Shown here one piece after another: positions 1 through 7,709 of a DNA stretch of 64,000 nucleotides (position 1 is the stretch's first letter; the number at the start of each line of letters is the position of its first letter). The translations under genes and the position numbers were made by a program. Below the pieces are notes generated by a model. That model had not been told where the DNA came from. It was given only the letters and a program-made list of their open reading frames with translations, and ran no database searches. Source of the stretch: CAWKEY01 sp963696315 (GTDB lineage: Bacteria > Pseudomonadota > Gammaproteobacteria > Methylococcales > Methylomonadaceae); assembly GCA_963696315.1 (NCBI GenBank), contig CAVOJU010000012.1, positions 3,345 through 67,344 of the forward strand. The letters run 5' to 3'.

Positions 1-466
1 TGCAGGAAATCAGCTTCAAGGTGAATCCGGGTAAGGCCGTTGGCATCATCGGTATCAACGGCGCCGGTAAAAGCACTTTGTTGAAAATGATTACCGGCTT
101 TACGTAGGCTACCACAGGCAGCATTACGATTACCGGCCGTGTGGCCGCGCTCTTGGAGCTGGGCATGGGCTTTCATCCCGACTTTACGGGACGCCAAAAC
201 GCCTACATGGCAGGGCAGCTGTTAGGCATGAGTGTTGAAGAAATCACCAGCACTGATGCCCGAAATTGAAGCCTTTGCCGAGATTGGCGATTATATGGAT
301 CAGCCCGTGCGGGTGTATTCCAGCGGCATGCAGATGCGTGTGGCCTTTAGCGTGGCGACGGTGCGGCGGCCGGATATTCTGATTGTCGATGAGGCCTTAT
401 GGGTCGGCGATGTGTCTACTTTCAGCACAAAAGTTTCGATCGTATCCGCGAATTCCGCAAGCAAGG
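1..466 (+). repeat. Left arm of fold-back palindrome (inverted copy of wzt)
   Basis: This arm is the reverse complement of about 472-933, with a 5-base spacer (467-471). It encodes, on the plus strand, the Walker A to Walker B part of the same ABC ATPase that is on the minus strand in the other arm. It differs from the other arm at scattered substitutions and an extra base near 251 that breaks the frame, as expected for an uncorrected single-read copy. At 421-478 it still reads on in the ATPase frame (...RIREFRKQGSTLL), a few residues that the right arm has lost to a one-base deletion. It is best explained as a template-switch or amplification chimera at a contig end, not as a second gene. 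Confidence 0.85.
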
Positions 467-471
467 CAGTA

Positions 472-1054
472 CCTTGCTTGCGGATTCGCGGATACGATCG
501 AAACTTTTGTGCTGAAAGTAGGCATCGCCCACCGATAAGGCCTCATCGACAATCAGAATATCCGGTCGCCGCACCGTCGCCACGCTAAAGGCCACACGCA
601 TTTGCATGCCGCTGGAATACACCCGCACGGGCTGATCCATATAATCGCCAATCTCGGCAAAGGCTTCAATTTCGGGCATCAGGCTGGTGATTTCTTCAAC
701 ACTCATGCCTAACAGCTGCCCTGCCATGTAGGCGTTTTGGCGTCCCGTAAAGTCGGGATGAAAGCCCATGCCCAGCTCCAACAGCGCGGCCACACGGCCG
801 GTGATCGTAATGCTGCCGGTGGTAGCCTGCGTCGTGCCGGTAATCATTTTCAACAAAGTGCTTTTGCCGGCGCCATTGATACCGATGATGCCAACGGCCT
901 CACCCGGATTCACCTTGAAGCTGATTTCCTGCAAGACCCATTTGAGTTGATGACGGGGTTTGCTGAACGGTACTAGCCATTCCACCAGCCGCGACCAGCG
1001 GGTAGGATATTGTTTGTAGGCTTTGCCTACATTAGTGATGGTGATTGTGCCCAT
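472..1054 (-). CDS. wzt: Polysaccharide ABC transporter ATP-binding protein (Wzt-like), 3' truncated
   Basis: ATPase subunit of the ABC exporter that moves undecaprenyl-linked O-polysaccharide across the inner membrane. Visible motifs are Walker A GINGAGKST (about residues 58-66), the signature YSSGMQMR and Walker B ILIVDEALSVGD, all typical of the Wzt/TagH/RfbE family. About 190 codons are readable from the ATG at 1054; then the frame runs into the turn of the palindrome, so the end of the nucleotide-binding domain and any C-terminal carbohydrate-binding domain are missing. It is the last gene of the operon wzm-mntA-hepT-wzt, starting 18 bases after hepT. The family call is secure; whether the full protein had a C-terminal extension cannot be told. 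Confidence 0.9.
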
Positions 1055-1072
1055 ATTCAGTAGGTTTTCAGA

Positions 1073-1495
1073 TCAGTTGGCCGCTGCCTGCATCGGCTTA
1101 TGCAGGAATGCGGCGATAAACTGGAAGCGATCGTTAGTGATAAGTTCAGAGACCAGCTGCATATCAATATTCATGTAGTCATGCACAATCCGGTTGCGTA
1201 AGCCAATCGCCGAATTCCACTGCTGCAGCTCTTGCCAACTGATACCGCCATGCTGTTCGAGGCTGGCAAAGGCATCATACGCCGATACGGGTACCGGCTC
1301 GCCGGCCGATTTAAGGATATGCTTTGCCTTACCGATGGCATTTTCTATGAGGACTTGCAGGGCGTGCAGCACGCCACTTTGCTCCAGACGGGAAAGCGGT
1401 GCGCCCGCCAGAATGCGTTGTTTTGCCTCTGCGAGCAAAGCCATTTGCTCGTTGGCAATCCGTTCGCTTTCTGCCTGATAGAGATCAAGCCGCAT
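1073..1495 (-). CDS. hepT: HEPN-domain toxin HepT (DUF86-like)
   Basis: A 140-residue HEPN protein, the toxin partner of an MNT nucleotidyltransferase. Near the C-terminal half it carries RNRIVHDY, an exact RX4HXY motif, the RNase active site of HepT toxins. In characterised pairs MntA inactivates HepT by adding AMP units to the tyrosine of this motif. I chose the ATG at 1495 because it has a strong GGAGG ribosome binding site just upstream; a longer reading frame to 1600 lies inside mntA and lacks family similarity at its start. It overlaps the end of mntA by 11 bases. Its place between the two exporter genes is unusual. Confidence 0.85.
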   Translation of the reverse strand: MRLDLYQAESERIANEQMALLAEAKQRILAGAPLSRLEQSGVLHALQVLIENAIGKAKHILKSAGEPVPVSAYDAFASLEQHGGISWQELQQWNSAIGLRNRIVHDYMNIDMQLVSELITNDRFQFIAAFLHKPMQAAAN

Positions 1496-1868
1496 GACTT
1501 TTCCTCCAGTAATAGTCTTCCAGCTCTCCCCAGGTTTGGGTGAGGTAGTGGCACCATGCCAGGGTATCCTCTCCCTTGAGAACGATGCCTTCTTCGGCAA
1601 TCACTGCGCGCATTGCCAATCGAGCCAATGGAATATCAATCAGGTCAATTTGATCCTTGTGTATCCCGATTGCATCGGCAATTTGCTGTTTCAGGGCTTC
1701 TGAGAGCTCCAGGCCAGCCAATCCGTCAATATGTTTTTGCCAACGAACAGCAATGTCCCAATCGCTCTGATCAGTTGCGCTTTGAGATGCCTGACTCCCT
1801 ATTAAAATAGCCAACTCGAGCTCGGGAATGGTTTGCAGTAAATTTATTAAACCATCGAGCTTGGTCAT
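1485..1868 (-). CDS. mntA: MNT-domain nucleotidyltransferase antitoxin MntA
   Basis: A 127-residue minimal nucleotidyltransferase. Residues about 24-41 hold GS-X10-DWD, matching the GSX10DXD catalytic motif of MntA-type antitoxins that AMPylate HepT. The ATG at 1868 overlaps the stop codon of the upstream permease gene (ATGA), so translation is probably coupled to wzm, and the 3' end overlaps hepT. The gene order is antitoxin first. Function is inferred from motif and partner; a role outside toxin-antitoxin control, for instance in tuning exporter expression, is not shown by the sequence. Confidence 0.87.
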   Translation of the reverse strand: MTKLDGLINLLQTIPELELAILIGSQASQSATDQSDWDIAVRWQKHIDGLAGLELSEALKQQIADAIGIHKDQIDLIDIPLARLAMRAVIAEEGIVLKGEDTLAWCHYLTQTWGELEDYYWRKSHAA

Positions 1869-2659
1869 AGCTCATCCACCATTTCACCGGCATGTTTACG
1901 AAACAGGCGCATGCCGAAAGCGCATAAGACAAGCGCAAGCATGGCTACGGGCAACAGACTTTGCCATACCGGCCACTTTCCGCTCACGAGCACATCCTGG
2001 CAGGCGGCAATAAGAATAGCCATGGGGTTATAGCCCATCCATAAGCGCACGGATTCTGGCAGGATGCTGACAGGATAAACGATCGGGGTGAGCCAGAACC
2101 AAAACTGGATAAAGATGCCAAAAAACTGGCCCACATCACGGAAGAATACATTGAGCACGCCAAGACTGATGCCCAGGCCGATGGCAAAGGTGACAAGAAT
2201 GGCAACAACAGGCAATAACGCCAAGTAAACCAGACCGACGAAATTGCCGGAAATCAGTAAGAATATGCTGAATATCGCGAATACGATGGAGAAATTCAGG
2301 AGTGCATTGGCGACCACTACCACTGGCAGGCAAAGCCTGGGAAAACTCAGCTTCTTGAGCAGGTTGGCATGTTCAAGAAAGGTGTTCTGGGCACGCATAA
2401 CGATTTCTGCGAATAAGCCCCAGATCAGTATCCCCGTACAGAGATAGATACTGTAGGCAAACGTGCTATCAACACCCGGCAGTTTGGCGCGCATGATTTG
2501 TGAGAAGATTACGGTGTAAACGGTGATCATGGCCAATGGATTGAGCACTGTCCACAACGCGCCCAGCAGAGAATTGCGGTACTTGGACTGAAATTCGCGC
2601 TTGACGCTACCGACAATAAAGCCGCGATATGCCCATAAGGCCCTGAAAATGTTCCCCAT
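1865..2659 (-). CDS. wzm: Polysaccharide ABC transporter permease (Wzm-like)
   Basis: A 264-residue ABC-2 type integral membrane protein with about six hydrophobic segments, the normal size for Wzm/TagG/RfbA permeases. It would pair with the Wzt-like ATPase downstream to export a finished O-polysaccharide. The N-terminal stretch VKREFQSKYRNSLLGALW and the loop DVGQFFG are typical of this family. Its ATG at 2659 overlaps the stop of a short upstream frame (TGATG), and its own stop overlaps mntA. Together with gmd and rmd it suggests an ABC-dependent D-rhamnose homopolymer pathway like the A-band/common antigen of Pseudomonas; that link is inference. Confidence 0.9.
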   Translation of the reverse strand: MGNIFRALWAYRGFIVGSVKREFQSKYRNSLLGALWTVLNPLAMITVYTVIFSQIMRAKLPGVDSTFAYSIYLCTGILIWGLFAEIVMRAQNTFLEHANLLKKLSFPRLCLPVVVVANALLNFSIVFAIFSIFLLISGNFVGLVYLALLPVVAILVTFAIGLGISLGVLNVFFRDVGQFFGIFIQFWFWLTPIVYPVSILPESVRLWMGYNPMAILIAACQDVLVSGKWPVWQSLLPVAMLALVLCAFGMRLFRKHAGEMVDEL

Positions 2660-2820
2660 CAGCCGGCATCCCTGATCAAGGCATCCACTGAACGCACATT
2701 TAAAAACGCCGCTGGCGAATCGCTGCGTATATTTTCCTGATTGATCTCGCCGCTAGTGACTGCTGTCCGGCCAATAGCGAACAGCAAAATGGTCTGATGT
2801 TTAATTTGAAATTCGCGCAT
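2659..2820 (-). CDS. Short hypothetical ORF coupled to wzm
   Basis: A 53-codon frame starting at ATG 2820 and ending in a TGATG overlap with the start of wzm. It can be extended upstream to 3018 but the extra part looks like intergenic DNA. I do not recognise the product; there is no signal peptide or membrane segment. The overlap arrangement is what one expects of a genuine upstream cistron or its remnant, but there is no clear ribosome binding site. It could be the tail of a lost gene. The rest of 2821-3058 shows nothing I can name. Confidence 0.25.
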   Translation of the reverse strand: MREFQIKHQTILLFAIGRTAVTSGEINQENIRSDSPAAFLNVRSVDALIRDAG

Positions 2821-3058
2821 GGTTCTGCCGGGTGTACAGTCATTAGATCGGCATAAGTGCCTGAATTTGTAAATGATCATATATCGGAATGCGCTTTGCC
2901 TGGTCAATGATGGGAGAGCAATCAAGTTTAAAAAATATCCGCATGCCTTATGCGCCCCACCCCGTCGAGATTCGATCAATCGAGGCACAAGGGTCATATT
3001 GCTGATGGAGCGGGGCAACCCTTTTGGCCAAGCCGGCTTCGCTAGGCTAGCGGGGCTG

Positions 3059-4039
3059 TCAATTATAAGTCTCTCGCTCTACGCGGCGCATATCGGCCTC
3101 TACCATCATGCTGATGAGTTGTTCGAGGCTGGTTTTTGACTCCCACCCTAATTTGGCTTTTGCTTTGGCGGGGTCACCTAACAGCACCTCAACTTCTGAC
3201 GGCCTGAAGAAGGCGGGATCGATGACCAGGTAGTCCAAATAGTTTAAGCCTTCATGGCGAAAGGCAATTTCACACATGTCCCGGACGGTAGAGGTCTTGC
3301 CGGTGGCGATGACGTAATCATCGGGACTGTCTTGCTGCAGCATCAGCCACATGGCCTTGACATAGTCGCCTGCAAAGCCCCAGTCGCGTTTTGCATCTAT
3401 ATTGCCGAGGCGCAGTTCCTTTTGCTTGCCCTGTTTGATACGGGCAACAGCGTCGGTAACTTTACGAGTGACAAATTCAAGACCGCGCAAGGGAGATTCA
3501 TGGTTGAAAAGTATGCCGCTTGAAGCATGTAGCTCGTAGCTTTCCCGGTAGTTGATGGTTATCCAGTGGCCGTAAAGCTTGGCTACACCATAGGGGCTGC
3601 GCGGATAAAACGGTGTCGTTTCGCTTTGCCGTTCGGCTTGGATGAGACCAAACATTTCGCTGGTGGACGCCTGGTAAAAGCGGGCCTGGGGATTGACGAT
3701 GCGCACTGCTTCGAGAAGGTTGGTAACGGAAACACCGGTGACTTGCGCAGTGAGCAGGGGCTGATCCCAAGAGCTGCCGACAAAGCTTTGTGCGGCGAGA
3801 TTATACACTTCGTCGGGCTGAGCGGCTTGCATGGCTCTGATTAACGAAGTCGGGTCCGTCACATCGCCGTTGATGAGCTGAATATGCTCAGCAATGCCCA
3901 GCTCTCTAAGACGCCACAGAGTATCTGTGCTTCTCCGGGCAATCAGCCCGTAAACGCTGTAATTGTTCTGCAGCAGCCATTGGGCAAGATAGGCGCCGTC
4001 CTGGCCAGTAATTCCGGTAATCAGTGCTTTTTTTGTCAT
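3059..4039 (-). CDS. gmd: GDP-mannose 4,6-dehydratase
   Basis: Converts GDP-D-mannose to GDP-4-keto-6-deoxy-D-mannose, the first step to GDP-D-rhamnose, GDP-L-fucose and related sugars, in the cytoplasm. The 326-residue protein is an extended SDR: the N-terminal Rossmann motif TGITGQDGAYLA, STSEMFG with the catalytic Thr/Ser-Glu region, and the YxxxK pair in PYGVAK are all present, followed by the RGLEFVTRKV and KRDWGFAGDYV segments typical of Gmd. rmd lies upstream in the same direction beyond an acyltransferase gene. A candidate promoter is at 4107-4135. Confidence 0.95.
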   Translation of the reverse strand: MTKKALITGITGQDGAYLAQWLLQNNYSVYGLIARRSTDTLWRLRELGIAEHIQLINGDVTDPTSLIRAMQAAQPDEVYNLAAQSFVGSSWDQPLLTAQVTGVSVTNLLEAVRIVNPQARFYQASTSEMFGLIQAERQSETTPFYPRSPYGVAKLYGHWITINYRESYELHASSGILFNHESPLRGLEFVTRKVTDAVARIKQGKQKELRLGNIDAKRDWGFAGDYVKAMWLMLQQDSPDDYVIATGKTSTVRDMCEIAFRHEGLNYLDYLVIDPAFFRPSEVEVLLGDPAKAKAKLGWESKTSLEQLISMMVEADMRRVERETYN

Positions 4040-4106
4040 GTTTTCCGCCAGTTTTTTGCTTAATCATTCAACGCCGGGTATGAAAAGGCTATTGAGCTGA
4101 CCCGCT

Positions 4107-4135
4107 AAAATAGCATATTGCGTTTCTTCGAGCAA
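4107..4135 (-). promoter_or_regulatory. Candidate sigma-70 promoter for gmd
   Basis: On the minus strand a TTGCTC -35-like box (4130-4135) is followed after 17 bases by TATTTT (4107-4112), about 70 bases before the gmd start. The match is moderate and untested. Confidence 0.35.
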
Positions 4136-4418
4136 TCAGAGGACTGGCTCCATCGGGGTAAATTTGTCCTATAGGCAATTGTTTGTGAGTTCAGTAATTT
4201 AACTTCAGTTCCGGTCATAGAGGTTATTTCATAGTTTAAAATGGCTCATGAAAATCAATCTTGAGCATCTGTTAGTTTTCCCTGTAACCAAAACCAAAGA
4301 TTTGCGCTATAGAGAGCTAGCCAGGCAATCGACCGGCTCATTCAGGAGGCTAAATTGGTGAACTGAAAACTTGACTCAATTTTAAAGATCAATCTCACTC
4401 AAGGAGCTCTAGTCCATC
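4136..4418. other. Intergenic DNA without recognised genes
   Basis: Between the gmd promoter region and the acyltransferase stop. AT-rich, with no open frame of note, RNA gene or clear terminator on either strand. Confidence 0.5.
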
Positions 4419-5594
4419 CTATAACGCAGGAGGTTGACGGGAAGAGATTGCCTTGTCCTGAGGCGACAGCTTAGCATGCTCCATCTCTATCGGGAGCTCG
4501 GCGACAGGCTTGACGCTGCCATAGTCGCGACGCATACGCAGGAAAGGTTCTTCAATAGTACTATAGCTTAGAGTGGCCAAGCCCCAGGTAGCCGCATAGA
4601 CAACAGTCAGGATGATGGCCGCATCAATCCAGCCGTTGCCGGTCAGGGATACTAAGCCAAACCATTGAGCAAGCACGTGTATGACAGCCATATGGATTAA
4701 ATAGAACGAAAAACTGACTTTGCCACTTTGGCAAAGGGCGTTCTCCAGCCATGCAGGCAAGGCCCTGTCAAATGCGACCCAAACCAGGATAAAGCAGGCC
4801 CAGCTGGAGCTTTCTAGCATCGACCAGCCCACCCAGAATACCGATTTAGGATTCGGGGAGTCAAAGGGTGAAAAATGTGCTTGCGCGGCGCTGTTCATGA
4901 CGACCAAAACGCCCGCTAGGGGCAGGAGCCAGCCGGCATAACGGTGCAAAAACACGCCATGTCGCCGATACAGCAATGCAGCCAGCATCCCGATCAGGAA
5001 CTGGTCGAACCGTCCGACAAAGGTGGAGAAATACATAAGGGTGCTGCGCTCATTGACGGTATAGGCGGCCAGCTTGAAAAACAACATCAGCACCAACAGC
5101 TTGAGCAAATAGCGCGCACCGAACTCCATCGCGAAGCGGCTCAAGAATGGAAACATCATGTAAAACATGAATTCAAGAGAAATACACCAGGCCGCCCCCG
5201 TGATGACGCTATTGGATGTGGGTGGATTGCCCAGGTTGCTCGCGAGTAGGTAAAAGATGTCCTGTGACTGAAACTTATCACGCCCGATTGAGGTGGCAAC
5301 TAGAAAAATCGTGAAAAAAAGCGGAAAAATTCGCAAAAATCGATTGCGAATAAAATCGCCATAGACGATATGCTTTTGGTGCAGCGCGATCTGCATGAAA
5401 AGAAAACCCGAAAGCGTAAAAAACAGTCCGACGCCGGTATGTCCCTCGGTTACAATCCCGAGCAAGTCGGTACTGATAGTCACTCCACCTAAGTTACGAT
5501 ACTCCAGGTTAAAATGGAACAAGAAAACAATGGTTGCCGCAAGCCAGCGCAACTGATCGATTCTCGGATTGTAGGCAATATTCAACGATTTCAT
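4419..5594 (-). CDS. Acyltransferase family 3 (OafA/YrhL-like) membrane protein
   Basis: A 391-residue polytopic inner-membrane acyltransferase, probably adding O-acetyl (or another acyl) groups to surface polysaccharide. The N-terminus RIDQLRWLAATIVFLFHF carries the family's conserved arginine and histidine, followed by GHTGVGLFFTLSGFL, a hallmark of acyltransferase 3. About ten hydrophobic segments follow; the C-terminal 40 residues are soluble and charged. There is no SGNH domain. It lies between rmd and gmd, 22 bases downstream of rmd, so it is likely to decorate the D-rhamnose polymer. The acceptor sugar cannot be read from sequence. Confidence 0.87.
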   Translation of the reverse strand: MKSLNIAYNPRIDQLRWLAATIVFLFHFNLEYRNLGGVTISTDLLGIVTEGHTGVGLFFTLSGFLFMQIALHQKHIVYGDFIRNRFLRIFPLFFTIFLVATSIGRDKFQSQDIFYLLASNLGNPPTSNSVITGAAWCISLEFMFYMMFPFLSRFAMEFGARYLLKLLVLMLFFKLAAYTVNERSTLMYFSTFVGRFDQFLIGMLAALLYRRHGVFLHRYAGWLLPLAGVLVVMNSAAQAHFSPFDSPNPKSVFWVGWSMLESSSWACFILVWVAFDRALPAWLENALCQSGKVSFSFYLIHMAVIHVLAQWFGLVSLTGNGWIDAAIILTVVYAATWGLATLSYSTIEEPFLRMRRDYGSVKPVAELPIEMEHAKLSPQDKAISSRQPPAL

Positions 5595-5616
5595 AGAGTG
5601 TTATAGTGTAGCCACA

Positions 5617-6552
5617 TCATTGCAAGCCGGCCTTAGCAAGGCCGTTGAGCTGATCTTCCAATATATCATGTAACGATTGGGCTAAAGATACCGCGGGAAG
5701 CCATCCGGTATGTTGATAAATTTTGCTGGCGCTGCCACAGCTGCGCTGCTGTTCGTTGGCCCTGATCAGTTTGGGGTTGGTAACAATATCGACAGTGACA
5801 CCAGACATTTCGATAAAGGCATTGAGGATATCGGCTATCCATGTCTCTTGCCCTGAGCATACGTTGTAAATCTCGCCGGCTTTTCCAGCTTCGAGCAACA
5901 ATGTGTAGGCGCGCACAATATCACGCACATCGGTGAAGTCCCGGCTTACATGTAAATTGCCGGTTTCAATCACGGCCGGGACAAGACCGAGTTTGATGCT
6001 GGCAATTTGCCTGGCAAAGCCGGGGACCACAAAGCGGTGACTCTGCCCAGGGCCAATGTGATTGAAGGGGCGAGCCATGACAATGTCCAAGGATTCGGTT
6101 TGGCTCCATTGGTAGCAGAGCATTTCGGCTGCGACCTTGCTAACCGCGTAGGGATTGCGTGGTTTTAAGGGGTGGTTTTCGCTGATGGGCAAATCTGCGG
6201 CATCACAAAGACCATATTGATCGCCGGAACCCACATACAGCATGCGACCTCGAAAGCCGTGATTTTTTAGACTTTGCAGCAGGTTCAAGGTCCCTATGAA
6301 GTTGATTTGGTAAGTTTCATGCGGATCGATGAATGACTGAGGCACGAAACTTTGCGCTGCCAGATGAATGACCCAATCGGGCTGGATTTCGAGCATGGCG
6401 GCATCTATGCTCTCGATATTGCGCATTTCCAGTTTTTGACTGGGCGGCCGACACTCAGCCTCTGGGTAGTGGCTCTTGATGTGATGTAGCAAGGATTTGC
6501 CAACAAATCCACTGGAACCGGTAACAAGAATTTTCAAGGGTGCAGAATTCAT
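5617..6552 (-). CDS. rmd: GDP-6-deoxy-D-mannose reductase (GDP-D-rhamnose synthase)
   Basis: Reduces the 4-keto group of the Gmd product to give GDP-D-rhamnose. The 311-residue extended SDR has TGSSGFVGKSL at the N-terminus (NAD(P)-binding), the VIHLAAQSFVPQSF segment shared with Gmd/Rmd enzymes, GSGDQYG and the YxxxK motif in NPYAVSK. The alternative is another NDP-sugar 4-reductase, but co-occurrence with gmd and the Wzm/Wzt exporter favours Rmd. The ATG at 6552 overlaps the stop of an upstream decayed membrane-protein frame (ATGA overlap). Confidence 0.85.
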   Translation of the reverse strand: MNSAPLKILVTGSSGFVGKSLLHHIKSHYPEAECRPPSQKLEMRNIESIDAAMLEIQPDWVIHLAAQSFVPQSFIDPHETYQINFIGTLNLLQSLKNHGFRGRMLYVGSGDQYGLCDAADLPISENHPLKPRNPYAVSKVAAEMLCYQWSQTESLDIVMARPFNHIGPGQSHRFVVPGFARQIASIKLGLVPAVIETGNLHVSRDFTDVRDIVRAYTLLLEAGKAGEIYNVCSGQETWIADILNAFIEMSGVTVDIVTNPKLIRANEQQRSCGSASKIYQHTGWLPAVSLAQSLHDILEDQLNGLAKAGLQ

Positions 6553-6770
6553 ATTAATGGAGAGTTTTTTAGATCAATGATCTGATTTAAAGCAATAGCC
6601 ATGACTATCCCCAGACTGTTGGCAAAAAATAGCGAACCCGCAAAATCCGGTTCCGTAGTTTTTATCCCCCATTCCCTGGCCAATGCCAATGGCCAGCACA
6701 AGGCCGGGCATCGTGAGGTAACAACGTTGACAGATTAGCATAATGGCGAAAGTGACAATACTACGCTGAT
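6549..6770 (-). pseudogene. C-terminal remnant of a membrane protein coupled to rmd
   Basis: Just upstream of rmd the minus strand reads, in two frames joined by a frameshift near 6650-6665, a hydrophobic stretch (VTFAIMLICQRC...MPGLVLAIG) continuing into REWGIKTTEPDFAGSLFFA and a second hydrophobic segment, ending in a stop that overlaps the rmd ATG. This looks like the last 60-70 residues of a polytopic protein whose upstream part is gone. I cannot name the family. The rest of 6771-7261 shows no gene I can support. Confidence 0.45.
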
Positions 6771-7261
6771 GCCTGTTCTTTTGTCACTCTTCAGCGTCAT
6801 TTATCAGGGCAATCACGCTATCCACCTCTTGACAGGTCAAGGAGATAACGGATATTACCGTATCTGTTGCCAGAGCAGGACATAACGGCCGCAGCAGTGT
6901 CGATTGATGCGCTGGATTGTCCACAGACAGCCTTTGCTGAAGAAAGCTTCGGGCTTACCTGGGCGACCGTTACCGCGCCGAACTGATCTTCGAAACATAA
7001 CGCGATTGCCCTGGGTTAAATCCAGCGAAGTTTTGACAAAACGGAACAATGATCGGGATAATAGACTTATTTGGTCTCGAAGAACAAAAATACAATAGCA
7101 TTTGTTATCAATGATTTATTGAAAAAAAACAGACCGCTTTATCCGATCTGAAAGCACCATGGAGCAAAACAATTAAGCCAGCAATTTATCTCGAAACGGC
7201 AGAATCCGAGTCCAGGCAAGTTAAATTAAATGAAGTCCTATCTTCATAGTTCTGGAAGAAC

Positions 7262-7705
7262 ATGAGTTTGATCGCTGACGTTTTCATGAGATTCGCGTCA
7301 GTTTATCGTGAGATACTGCTGTTCGGAGTGATTGGCGTAACCAATACGCTAGTGCATTCTGCGCTTGTTATTATGCTTGTCGAAGGGTCGATTGCCCATC
7401 CCGTCCCGGCAAATGTAACAGGTTTTGCTGTGGCCAATGCTTTTTCATTTTTAGCCAATTCTTTGTTGACCTTCCGGCGCCGGCCAACTTGGAGTTCGTA
7501 TTGGAAATTCCTCCAGGTCTCACTTTTGAGCCTCGCACTGACGGTGTTCCTGTCTGCTCTCGCTGAGGTGATGGGATGGCACTATCTGGTAGGTTTGCTC
7601 CTTGTCATACTTTGTGGGCCGCCCTTGACGTTTCTACTTTACAAGTGCTATGCGTTCCGCCACCAGACACCTACTAACGCGATCATCCTCTCTAATCAAA
7701 AATAA
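7262..7705 (+). CDS. GtrA-like membrane protein
   Basis: A 147-residue protein with four hydrophobic segments and the GtrA family hallmarks: FGVIGVTNTLVHSAL in the first helix, an FLANSLLTFRRR segment and a C-terminal LLYKCYAFR. GtrA proteins are proposed to flip polyprenyl-phosphate-linked monosaccharides for modification of O-antigen or other glycans. The start at 7262 has a GGAAG ribosome binding site. It is followed after 4 bases by the DUF6311-like gene, suggesting that the pair act together: lipid-linked sugar flipped by GtrA and transferred by a GT-C-type membrane protein. A GtrB-like GT2 gene lies at 18655-19665. Confidence 0.85.
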   Translation: MSLIADVFMRFASVYREILLFGVIGVTNTLVHSALVIMLVEGSIAHPVPANVTGFAVANAFSFLANSLLTFRRRPTWSSYWKFLQVSLLSLALTVFLSALAEVMGWHYLVGLLLVILCGPPLTFLLYKCYAFRHQTPTNAIILSNQK

Positions 7706-7709
7706 AACT

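Noticed and set aside
232..588. A plus-strand ATPase-like gene at the left end
   Set aside because: It lies in the left arm of the palindrome and is an error-bearing copy of wzt.
2873..3139. Plus-strand ORF over the end of gmd
   Set aside because: Antisense to the conserved end of gmd and without a start signal; a shadow frame.
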